This document shows positions 21,886-31,800 of a DNA stretch of 64,000 nucleotides, one piece after another. The notes under the pieces are model-generated. The model had not been told where the DNA came from. It searched no databases and saw nothing but the letters and a program-made list of their open reading frames with translations. Source of the DNA: Excoecaria cochinchinensis. Lineage: Eukaryota > Streptophyta > Magnoliopsida > Malpighiales > Euphorbiaceae. Each line of letters starts with the position of its first letter. The stretch's first letter is position 1. The DNA lies in the NCBI GenBank assembly GCA_947683425.1, contig CANTUQ010000051.1, forward strand, positions 1,178,001-1,242,000, written 5' to 3'. The position numbers were made by a program, and so were the translations under genes.

Positions 21886-22250
21886 GTTGAGAAAGGTGAA
21901 AGGCTCAAAATGTTAGAAAATGAAGAGACTCAAGAAGAGCAAAAATTTTGGCATAATTTATAGATAAGGGTCACCGACGGCCTACCCGTCTCTCTAGAGA
22001 GATGACCTGCCCGTCGGTAGAGATTAACCTGGCAGGCGCATGCGTCATCATTGCATTCATCACGCGCATTAAATCTCATTTATTGCATGACAGACGGCCT
22101 GCCCGTCGGTAGAGATTCACCTGGCAGGCGCATGCGTCATCATTGCATTCATCACGCGCATTAAATCTCATTTATTGCATGACAGACGGCCAGCCCGTCG
22201 GTCGCTTCTATAGACGCCCAGCCCATCGGTCACGAAATTCTATATAAGAG
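21886..22250. promoter_or_regulatory. Divergent promoter region between B's two accessory genes
   Basis: Minus-strand TATA box CTATAAATT at about 21955-21965 serves the DUF7745-like gene; plus-strand TATA box CTATATAAG at 22240-22248 serves the sense gene. Between them are GC-rich motifs including CAGACGGCCAGCCCGTC at 22183-22199, the identical 17-mer seen in B's 3' LTR at 26100-26116 upstream of the LTR TATA box. The region also holds a 92-base tandem duplication that C lacks. Confidence 0.72.
22004..22187. repeat. 92-base tandem duplication in B's divergent promoter
   Basis: Two nearly identical copies, about 22004-22095 and 22096-22187, each with CCGTCGGTAGAGATT, GCATGCGTCATCATTGCATT and GCATGACAGACGG. 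C has a single copy near 8320-8400. TGCGTCATCA-type words resemble bZIP-type sites. Confidence 0.85.
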
Positions 22251-22432
22251 CGAGTGACAGACGGTGCAAACGCTGCTGTCCCTTTCTTCTTCCTCTCCCA
22301 AACCGTTTTTTAGCGGTTTTTCAAGCATTTCTTATTATTTTTTTCGCGATTTCTTCGTATTTTCGCATTCTCTACTCACCGGGGGCTTGGATATTTATAT
22401 TTCTTCAGTTTCTACACTTCTCGCGATTCCAA

Positions 22433-23076
22433 GTAAATAAATAACTACTTTTTTGAATTTTATTCAATTCATTTCTTCATTTCTTCTTCCTTTAACCTTA
22501 GAAATGGTTTGGATACTTTAAAAACCTTAGGAATTTAAGGGGAATGCTGCCCATTTTTTTTATAATGCAATTAGATCTGAACCTTTGCATGATCACATAG
22601 AAATAGTTTTTTTTCTCTATAATTTTGATGCTTTAAAATTACGCTTTTTAGCGCGCCATTCTGTGCATATATTGCTTTGGCGGCCTGAGGCCATTATCTT
22701 GTTGTTGAGGCTTGAGGCCTATTTTTATGCCTTTTCATGCAGGAGGTCGGGCATACTCCTGCTGGGGTGCTGCCCAAATTTTTTTTATTTATTCTAGAAT
22801 TGAATATTTTCATGTATAATGCATTCTTTGGGACCTAGTAGGTCCACTTTCTTTATTTTCTTCGAATTATTTCCATGCTGATTGCATGTGGTTTTGCTCT
22901 GATATACGCAAGGCGTGTGGGTGACTATTGCCCTTTTCATTTATCATCAGCTTTTTATTTTAGATTTCGGGCCGCCATTGCCCTGGTGAGGCCCAAGTGG
23001 GCCGTCCCCTTTGAGAATGAGTCTAATAATACTTGTTTTATCAAATTTTTGCTATCTGATCTTTTCTTCTTTGCAG
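22433..23076 (+). other. Predicted 5'-UTR intron of B's sense accessory gene
   Basis: Donor GTAAATAA at 22433; acceptor TTTTCTTCTTTGCAG ends at 23076, one base before the start codon. C's equivalent donor is the stronger GTAAGTAAAT. The 644 bases are T-rich and have no long ORF that matches C. Confidence 0.68.
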
Positions 23077-23077
23077 G

Positions 23078-25080
23078 ATGCCTCCTAGATGTAGAGCACC
23101 GCAGGCCCAGCCCGAGCTTGTAGCTCCGGATTGGATGGATGATGAGTCAGCTCAGAGGTATAGAGCATTGGCTCAGGTAAAGCTTCGGGCCAGTAGCTTT
23201 GTATCCCGACCATTTCTAGAGGCCCTAGGGTTGGCCCAAGAGTTCGATTTACTTGCCAAGGGTGCTGGGTGGACAGAGTTCCTTGAGCCCTCCTTCCAGA
23301 CTTTTTCAGAGGCTACTCGCCAGGTCCTGGCCACTCTTCGCTACGCCGGCTTTCAGAGTGCAAATACCGACCCAGGGGTGGTTCAGTTTTGGTTCGACAG
23401 CGACCACTTCAGTATTACCAGGCAGAGATTTGCACAAGCCATGGGGCTCCCTACAGAGGAGGGGGTCGAGATCCCGCGGCGAGCGGTGAGACGCGCCCAA
23501 TTGGCGGCCATTGCCCTACCGGGAGTGCTGTATGATCATGATACAGCGAAGAGCACCGTACTGGTGTCTCAGGCACTCCGGTATTTGCACAGAGTGCTAT
23601 CCAGTTCATACCTTGGTCGAGTTGGTAATCCAGGGTCGCTTAACGGGCCCGAGATCTGGAGCCTCTGGGCTATGGTGGCAGGCTAGCGCCTCAACATTAG
23701 CCACGAGATCTTGGCCAATTTGACCAGAGTCGGCAGAGGATTGACACCGGTGGTGATAGTAGGAGGGGTTATCACCCGGCTACTCTTGAGGTTGGGGGTT
23801 AACACTGACAGGTTGAGAGGACCCTTGGAGGAGGGGATCCATGTGGATGCCGCAGCGGCAGTACAGATGGGGATGATCTCCCCGATATCAGGGCAGGCAG
23901 AGGCCTACAGGGTGTTAACCATTCATGAGACCAGGCGGATGTTCTCACTCCCACCCTTGGGTGCAGATCCAGACCACCCGGAGCACCCGGAGGAGCAGTC
24001 TCCATAGCCCGAGCCCCAGCCTCAGCCCGAGCCTCAGCCAGAGCATCAGCCTTAGCCTCCTCAGCCTCCTCAGCCACAGACTGTGCCACCACCACAGCAG
24101 CAGGAGCAGCCCAGGACTCCCTCGGACTTCGACTTCGAGTTCACGATGGACGACCTCTTCGCCGCTTCACCAGCATCCAGAGCGCCGACTCTAGCCCCAT
24201 CACCGAGCTCCAGGGTACAGAGGCCTACCCACGGGCCCTCTGAGAGATACCACCCGTACTCCCGAGGCGACCCGGGGGCGTCCACCTCCTCGGCACCACC
24301 GCCAGAGCCAGCACCAAAGCAGCCTGCGCAGCCTGACTTCTCTCAGCTCCTCATGTCCATGTTTATAGCCTTAGAGCGGTGGCAGGATGAGAGGGACAGG
24401 GCTATTCATGAGAGGTTGGATCGCCAGCAGGTGCCATTTAGGAGCAGTCCCAGTCGATTGAGCACTTAGCTCAGGAGCAGGCCGGCTACATTGGGCATAC
24501 GACTCGGGAGCAGGCTCGGGCCTTGGATGTTTTCAGGGATGAGCAGGCTCGGATCCTAGAGGCCTTCAGAGGTGAGTAGATGAGGCTGATTGAGTAGATT
24601 GCTCAGGGGCAGAGGGAGCTTAGGCAGCAGCTTGCTCATGATTTGAGGACGTCACAGGACCAGGCGTCTCAGAGGGTTGACATGACCCTACAGATGATCG
24701 ACGAGTCACTCGACCCTCTGAGATCCCGCATCCAGGCGATAGAGGGGATCCTCCCACCTCTATCTCAGACCATGAGAGAGTTCAGAGAGCAGACGGAGCA
24801 GAGCCTAGAACAGAGGAGAAAGGCCGCCAGCAAGCAGACCATTCAGTTGAGCCAAGCCTTCAAGAAGTTAGGAGACAAGGTTTCTGAGACCTTAGGGTTT
24901 ATGAGCACCTGTACCCAGCCCTTCTTGGATGTCTACGCTCAGATCCAGTTCAGGTGGGCCCATGATCACGAGGCAGGACCCTCCGCGGCTCAGCCAGCTC
25001 CACCTCCACCTCCGCCAGGGACCGTGCACATATCAGATGACGAGGATCCCGATGTGCCCTCCGACTACACACCTCTCTGA
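23078..25080 (+). pseudogene. Element B sense accessory ORF (ATHILA ORF1-like), complete length
   Basis: Begins MPPRCRAPQAQPELV and, allowing for decay, spans about 667 codons to TGA 25080. The N-terminal 240 residues match C's copy (RYRALAQV, GAGWTEFLEP, RQRFAQAMGLP). A linker rich in Pro, Gln and Glu (about residues 310-350) is followed by FDFEFTMDDLF, a Ser/Pro stretch and a long Gln/Arg/Glu-rich helix with heptad-like spacing (AQEQAGYIGHTTREQAR, FREQTEQSLEQRRK), probably a coiled coil, and an acidic tail (SDDEDPDVPSDYTPL). Stops: TAG at 23684, 24005, 24053, 24439, 24577 and 24595, most readable as CAG to TAG; one frameshift near 24430. Expressed, if at all, from the TATA box at 22240. The family resemblance is from memory; role unknown. 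Confidence 0.8.
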
Positions 25081-25502
25081 TCTTCAGGGAGTTATTTTTG
25101 TATCTGTTGTACATTTTCATTTTGTATATGCACTGTACAAAAATGACGTTTCTAGTGAAAACTTTTGCTTCATTATTGCATGATCATTCGATTGTTAATT
25201 GTTTAATCACATCACAGAAAGTGTATGTTCTCATATTTACTTATATGTTAATAAAATGACAATATAACAAAACGAAACAAAAATGATGAATAATAACTCA
25301 AATAAGAAAAGATGAAAAATGAAACATGGCATAGCAAATAAAGCAAGATCACGCCATCAATAGACAGGTTAAAAGATGACCACTCAAACATGAACTAACA
25401 AAATATTTCATCACACAGGTACAGAGAAATACCGATCTGAACATAGACATCGATTAAAAATATCCCTTTTGGGACAAGGAACCCGACGGGGTCTCCTCTT
25501 CC
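25081..25502 (+). other. B 3' UTR, upstream part
   Basis: AT-rich non-coding stretch between the accessory ORF and the tandem repeats. Nothing else recognised. Confidence 0.6.
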
Positions 25503-25718
25503 ACAGATCGAGGTTATAGCCAAAGCATGCTGCATCTCATAGATCGAGGTTATAGCCAAAGCATGCTGCATCTCACAGATCAAGGTTGTAGCCAAAGCAT
25601 GCTGCATCTCACAGATCGAGGTTGTAGCCAAAGCATGCTGCATCTCACAGATTGAAGCTATGGTCAAAGCATACCGCACTCCAAACCGGGGTTATAGCCA
25701 AAGCATGCTGCATCTCGC
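25503..25718. repeat. 36-base tandem repeat, about six copies (B 3' UTR)
   Basis: Unit like CAGATCGAGGTTATAGCCAA + AGCATGCTGCATCTCA, head to tail without spacers; the fifth unit is shorter and more diverged. Tandem repeats just before the 3' LTR are known in Tat/Ogre elements and can seed satellite DNA. Confidence 0.92.
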
Positions 25719-25890
25719 CAAGCCCTGCAGGTCGAGATGAGACTGATGGGAGTATCTTCGCATTGCCGAATAGATCAGGATGAGGTCTAACCGGGATAAG
25801 GCACGAAGGGTGAAAAGCCATCACAGGTACGCTTCCTTTCTGACCTTTCTCTGAGTTTTGGCTTATCTAGGCGCTTGTGCACTAGTTGCT

Positions 25891-25907
25891 CCAAAACTGG
25901 GGGCAAC
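25891..25907 (+). other. Element B polypurine tract region
   Basis: CTCCAAAACTGGGGGCAAC ends directly before the 3' LTR; E has the near-identical CTCCAAAATTGCGGGCAAC before its own. The purine run AAAACTGGGGG is imperfect. Confidence 0.7.
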
Positions 25908-27967
25908 TGTAAGCACCGTGTCCCGGAGCGATCCGGATCAGAGGTTATCCTATGATGAAATCAGTATCCGAGCCTGTATAAATGGTTTGATTTGGGGGTC
26001 TTAGTCCTGTGTTCCGCGAGAAATGAGGCTTTTTACCATTCCTGGGCAGAGGGGGGAAAACAGGGTTATTTTTCGGATAAAAGAGGTTTTTTTTCCCCAC
26101 AGACGGCCAGCCCGTCTGTGAGAGGCCAGCCCGTCGCTTGGTGTCACCGACGGCTTGTGGTATTTTCCGACGCCCGTCGGAAAGTCACCGCCCCTGTCAG
26201 AGCGCCGCTTGGTTTCCCGGAGCATGCAACCTTTTCGACGCCCATCGGTGGATGTGGCAAGGCCGTCGGACGAATCCTTATGTCAGAAGGATTCTTCCGA
26301 TGCCCGCCTCTATACACCGACGCCCGTCGGTCGTGTCTGCTTATAAAAGCTTCGAATTTTAACTTGAAAGGGGTTCCAAAAAATTTCAAAAGAGGGAAAC
26401 TCTGCCCAAATTCAAGCAAATTTTCTCTCTCCTCCAACAAAACACATTTACAAAGGAAATCTATTTAATCAAGGATCAAATCAATCAAAAAGGAACTAAA
26501 ACTAATTGGTTTTCTTTAGATTTCGATTCCAAAATCAATATTTTGAGGGGTTAAAGAAGAAATAGCTCATTTTTCTTTCTTTGATCCTTCATCTTTGGCT
26601 TCTCGTGGAACGCGCGGGGCTCTAATCAACACAAGAATCTCGCCCAAAGCGATTATCTGAGGGTAAATATTCCGGATTCCTTCTCCTCATCATTTCATAT
26701 TTATTCCTTATTTTATGGGATTTATCAATATCCGTTATTATTTTCCTTTATTTTGACTCTCTTTATCTCCTTTTGGGATAAAACCCATTTTTTGGCTTTG
26801 GAAAGAATTTTCTCTCTTTTGTTTTTTCGGAGACAGTGGTGACCGACGGGTCATCTTTATCACCGACGCCCGTCGGTCACGCCACCTACAGACGCCTCTC
26901 CTTGAGTGACAAACGGACATGTCGGTTACCTTAACCGACGCCCGTCGGTCATCTAAGGAAGGCCGTCTGTGGGTTCTGCCTCCATCCTTTTAAATCGTTT
27001 TTTATCTTTTTCAAGTCCTTTCGGTTTCCTACATGTTAATTTTATGTATATTAACATCTTTCAACTTTTCTATGAGTGTATATTGATTTCTCTTGGACTA
27101 CCACAAGCTTGAGAGGCTATCTACCATATTCGGAGGATTCCGTTCGGTTCAATTTCCTAACCCTCTCCATTATTTCCTTCATTTTGTTATTCATTCATTA
27201 TTTCATGTATATGGATATACTCTTTTCATATCTCGTTAATGTATAAAAATGATCTAATGATTTTATACTTAAATAAAAATGAGGTTTGTATAAAATGCAA
27301 AAGGGGCCAAAGCCCTATTTTTATCCAGTAAAATCACCATAAACAAAAATCTCCAATTTTAATGATGCATGCGAGGACTAAAGTCTTCAAAATAAGCAAT
27401 GCCCCGATTTATGCATGATTTGCACATTTATGAAAGGGAGTTGTATTCCGCTCCTTGTATTATTGTAATTTATCGCTTTCATTATCTATCTGATCATTTA
27501 TCGCTTTCAAAATGTGAATAAATGCGCCTTTTAATCAATTGCATAGTGTGGAGAGAGAGTGAATTAATGATATTAAGATTCGATCATAAAATAATTGAGG
27601 TAGAAATAGATGAGAAATCCCGGACCCAGCTCTGGTCTTTGGGCTCAAGAGCTTAGAGGTTATCCTCCAAAATACTTCTTGGGTTACAAGGCTTTAGTGC
27701 TAATCCTAGGCTCTTTAGGGTGAGAAGTTCACCTTCCATGACCCCTCTTGCTGGCCCAAAATGGATACCAAGCGCAGTCTTATGCTCTCCGAGGCGAGAG
27801 TAACTTTCCCAATGTTATATTGGGTGGCGACTCCATGAAACCTCCTTGTTGCCCAACATAGACGCACTTGTAATTTATTTGCAAGATGTCAACGGACCCA
27901 CAAATGCCCCGATCGCCCACGTGCAGGCGGTCCCATGGGCGGCCGTAGGGATCCAGTGCGCGTCACA
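25908..27967 (+). repeat. Element B 3' LTR
   Basis: 2060 bases, TGTAAGCACC to CGTCACA, followed by target copy GTATG. TATA box TTATAAAAG at 26341-26349 lies 7-10 bases after CCGACGCCCGTCGGTCG. Upstream GC-rich palindromes at 26100-26335, downstream set at 26838-26960. A donor-like GAGG|GTAAAT is at 26663; TGGCGACTCC at 27825-27834. A 158-codon ORF across the TATA box is not credible as a gene. Confidence 0.95.
26341..26349 (+). promoter_or_regulatory. LTR TATA box (B 3' LTR)
   Basis: TTATAAAAG; the same box occurs at 5098-5106 in the 5' LTR and 63558-63566 in G. Transcription would start about 30 bases downstream. Confidence 0.75.
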
Positions 27968-27972
27968 GTATG
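27968..27972. repeat. Target site duplication of B, right copy (GTATG)
   Basis: Matches 4660-4664; A's gag resumes at 27973. Confidence 0.95.
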
Positions 27973-28835
27973 TTGTCGCCTAGAGCCCCAATAGAATCTT
28001 TGAGAAAGCATGGTTTGGAGGAATTCCATGGAACAAGGTTAGATGAGTCAGAAAAAGCAGAGTACTGGATTGAGAAGGTGGAAAGGATTCTTAAGGAGAT
28101 ACGGTGTCCTCCTGACCAGTGGGTTGAATGTGTGGAGTCACTACTCTGAGGCCCTGCATATGATTGGTCGAAGCTGGTCCTGCAGAATCCGATGCTTCCT
28201 GAACCATTAAACTGGGAGTTCCTTGAAAGGGAATTCAAGAACAAGTATATCACTAAAGCACATCGCGAGGCAAAATGGAAGAAGTTTCTGAGTTTAAGAC
28301 AGAGAACCATGTCGGTGGCGGAGTATGAAGCGGAATTCTGCCTCTTAAGCAAGTACGCGCCAAAAGGTGTTTTAACCATTGTGTTCGGTGTCAACAGTTT
28401 GAGGAAGGGTTGATTAAGGAAATTAAAGCGTTGCTGATTTCTCTAACAACAAAATAGAATATAAGTTATTATCGAATTGTACAAGCAGCTTTGAGAGCTG
28501 AAAGGACGTTGGTAGCTCAAAGAGAATAGAGACAAAGGAAGAATGCAAGTAGAGGTGGTTCCCAATCGAGGAAAAGACCAAGAGATTCTCATGTGGCGCC
28601 ACTTGCGGAATCAATGTTCAGTTCTGTAGCGAGAGGTAAGAAGCGTGGCGCTCCCTCAGCTTTTGGTTCGGGAAGAGGAACATCTGGTAACAGAAGTGAG
28701 GTTCATGAGTGTCCTCATTGTGGTAAGAGGCATAAAGGAGAATGCTGGAGAGTGACGGGTGCTTGTTTTAGATGTGGAAGCACTGAGCATTTCCTTGCTA
28801 ATTGCCCGAATGCTTATGAGATGTCCAGAAATTAA
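27973..28835 (+). pseudogene. gag: Element A gag, main part
   Basis: Continues A's gag after B: APIESLRKHGLEEFHGTRLD, WEFLEREFKNKYITKAHREA, LSLRQRTMSVAEYEAEF, as in D's Gag. A TGA at about 28148 replaces Gln or Arg; a one-base loss near 28387 changes the frame; TAG codons follow near 28456 and 28530. The second half has a basic linker and the double zinc knuckle CPHCGKRHKGEC and CFRCGSTEHFLANCP typical of Tekay/Del chromoviruses. TAA at 28833-28835 separates it from pol in the same frame. Gag would package element RNA; this copy cannot make a full protein. Confidence 0.9.
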
Positions 28836-28862
28836 CAAGAGCAGAGTAGGGGTGGTTCAAAT

Positions 28863-31800
28863 TTGCCTTCTACTAATAGAGGAAGAGGAAGAGGACGTGG
28901 CAGAGGTAGCAGGTCCAGGGGTGCAGTTGATTCTGAGATTGTGGATAGGCCTAATGCGGCACCAGTGCAGACTTATGCTATGCGGGCACGAGAAGAGCAG
29001 GATGCGCCTGAGGTGATAGCAGGTACTATTCTACTCTGTGGTATGGAAATGTTTGCACTTATTGATCCTGGTTCAACTCATTCTTATGTGTGTAATAAAA
29101 AGATATGTGAAAAGATGCCTAAAGTTGAATGTTTAAAATATGATATATGTGTGTCTAGCCCTTTGGGTGGTAACATTAATGTGAACAGAGTGTATAGAAA
29201 CTGTGCATTAGAAGTTCAAGGTAGTGTGTTTCCAGCGGATTTGATTGAACTACCGTTTGATGAGTTTGATTTGATTTTGGGTATGGATTGGTTAACCAAA
29301 TATGATGCGGATGTTAAGTTTAAGAGGAAGATGGTTGTACTCTATGATGGTAAGGGGAACAAAGCGACAGTGAGAGGAGTGTGCACTAATCCTCTTGTGA
29401 ATGTGATATCTGCTATGCAAGCCTGTCGGTGTATGAGAAAAGGATGTGAAGCTTATCTAGCTTTGGTGATAGACAGTAAGAGAGAACATGTAAAAATACA
29501 ACAGAAACCGATAGTCAGAGAGTTTCCTGACGTGTTTCCTAAAGAATTGAGCGGTGTACCACCGATAAGAGAGGTTGAGCTATCAATTGATGTGATGCCG
29601 GGAACAGTCCCTGTATCTAAGGCACCATATAGAATGGCTCCAACTGAGTTAAAGGAATTGAAAGAACAGCTGCAAGAATTGCTGAACAGGGGTTTTATTA
29701 GACCTAGTGTTTCTCCTTGGGGAGCACCAGTGCTATTTGTCAAGAAGAAAGATGGTACAATGAGAATGTGCATCGATTATCGGCAGTTGAATAAAGTGAC
29801 AGTAAAGAATCGGTACCCTTTACCTTGAATTGAAGACTTGTTTGATCAGTTAAGAGGAGCAGGTGTATTCTCAAAAATTGATTTGCGTTCTGGGTATTAT
29901 CAGTTGCAAGTGAAGAAAGAAGACATACCTAAGACTGCATTTAGAACTTGATATGGGCACTATGAGTTTCTGGTAATGCCTTTTGGGTTGACTAATGCGC
30001 CAGCTGCATTTATGGATTTGATGAATCGGTTATTCAGACCGTATTTGGATCAATTTGTGGTAGTATTCATAGATGATATCCTGGTTTATTCAAGGGATGA
30101 GAAGGAGCACGAGCAGTATTTGAGAATTGTGCTCCAGACATTATGAGAGCATCAGTTGTATGCCAAACTAAGTAAGTGTGAGTTCTGGCTCAAAGAGGTG
30201 TCATTTCTGGGTCATGTGATTTCATCTGAAGGGATTAAAGTAGATCCAACTAAGATAGAAGCAATTGTGAATTGGAAACCGCCTAAGAATGTGCTGGAGG
30301 TTCGCAGTTTCTTAGGGCTGGCGGGATACTACAGAAGGTTTGTGAAAGGATTTTCAGTGATATCTTCACCGTTGACAAAGTTGTTACGTAAAGGAGTGAA
30401 GTATGAGTGGTCTGAAAGATGTCAAGCGAGTTTCAATCAGTTGAAGAAGATGTTAGTAGAAGCACCGATTCTTACACAGCCTATGACTGGCAAAGAGTAT
30501 GTGTTGTATACCTATGCTTCAGGTTTCGGGTTGGGTTGTGTATTGATGCAAGAGGGGAAGGTAATAGCATATGCGTCAAGGCAACTGAAGCCGCATGAAC
30601 AAAATTATCCGATTCATGATTTGGAATTGGCAACAGTAGTGTTTCCTTTAAAGATTTACCGACATTACTTGTACGGTGAGAAGTGTAGAATTTATACCGA
30701 TCACAAGAGTTTGAAGTATCTGCTTACACAGAAGGAATTGAATCTGATACAGCGAAGGTGGCTCGAGTTGTTTAAGGATTATGATTGTATTGTGGATTAT
30801 CACCCGGGAAAAGCTAATGTAGTGGCGAATGCTTTGAGCAGGAAATCAATTTTAGCGTTATAGTTAAAGCGAATCAAGTGGAGGTTTTCTGCAGACGGAG
30901 CTTTATTGGCACAGTTAAAAGCAAGACCAGTCCTGAAAGACGAGTTATTGGTTGCTCAGAGAAATGATGTGAGGTTGCGATAAGTTTTGCAGTCAGTCAG
31001 TGATATGGATAAGACTGACTATTCAGTGAATGAAGACGGGGTACTGCTGTATAAGAATCGAATGTGTGTGGCAAGTGATAAGGAATTAAAGAAGAGATTG
31101 ATGCATGAGGCTCATAATACGATTTTTACTATGCATCCAGGTGGAAACAAGATGTATCGAGACATGAAACAGTTGTACTGGTGGCCTGGGATGAAGAAAG
31201 ATGTAGTGGAATATGTGTCTAAGTGTCTTGTCTGTCAACAAGTTAAAGCGGAGCATCAAGTGCCTCAGGGGATGTTGCATCCACTCCCTATCCCACAATC
31301 GAAATGGGATAATATTACGATGGATTTTGTATCTGGATTGCCTCTGACCTCAAGACAACAGGATGCAGTATGGGTTATTGTGGACAGATTTTCAAAATCA
31401 GCTCACTTTATACCAGTTCGGATGGATTATTCTATGGAAAAGTTCGCTGAATTGTATGTGAGAGAAATTGTCCGATTGCATGGGATACCTTTGTCTATTG
31501 TTTCTGATAGAGATCCCAGATTCACTTCAAAGTTTTGGAAGAGCTTACAAGCGGCTTTGGGAATGAAATTGAACTTTAGCACTACTTTCCATTCGCAAAC
31601 TGATGGACAATCGAAAAGAATTATTCAGGTGTTGGAAGATTTGATGCGAGCATGTGTTTTGGATTTCTCTAAGAGTTGGGATAAGTATCTTCCACTTATG
31701 GAGTTTCCTTATAACAACAGTTATCATACCAGTATTGGCATGGCACCGTATGAAGTCTTGTACGGAAGGAAATGTCGTTCACCGGTTTACTGGACAGAAT

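Larger units (their letters stand above)
4665..27967 (+). mobile_element. Element B: Tat-like retrotransposon, broken by C
   Basis: B is inserted in A's gag with target GTATG on both sides. Present parts, plus strand: 5' LTR 4665-6649 lacking its last 75 bases, pol from the second RNase H to the end of integrase (18239-20061), an antisense DUF7745-like gene, a sense accessory gene (23078-25080), 3' UTR repeats, polypurine tract and 3' LTR. Missing: the end of the 5' LTR, primer site, gag, protease, reverse transcriptase and first RNase H. C sits in that gap on the minus strand. C probably inserted in B's second RNase H, and a later deletion removed C's 3' end together with B's 5' internal region. 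Confidence 0.9.

Noticed and set aside
25503..25718. Possible CRISPR-like array
   Set aside because: Units are head to tail without unique spacers, in a plant retrotransposon 3' UTR.
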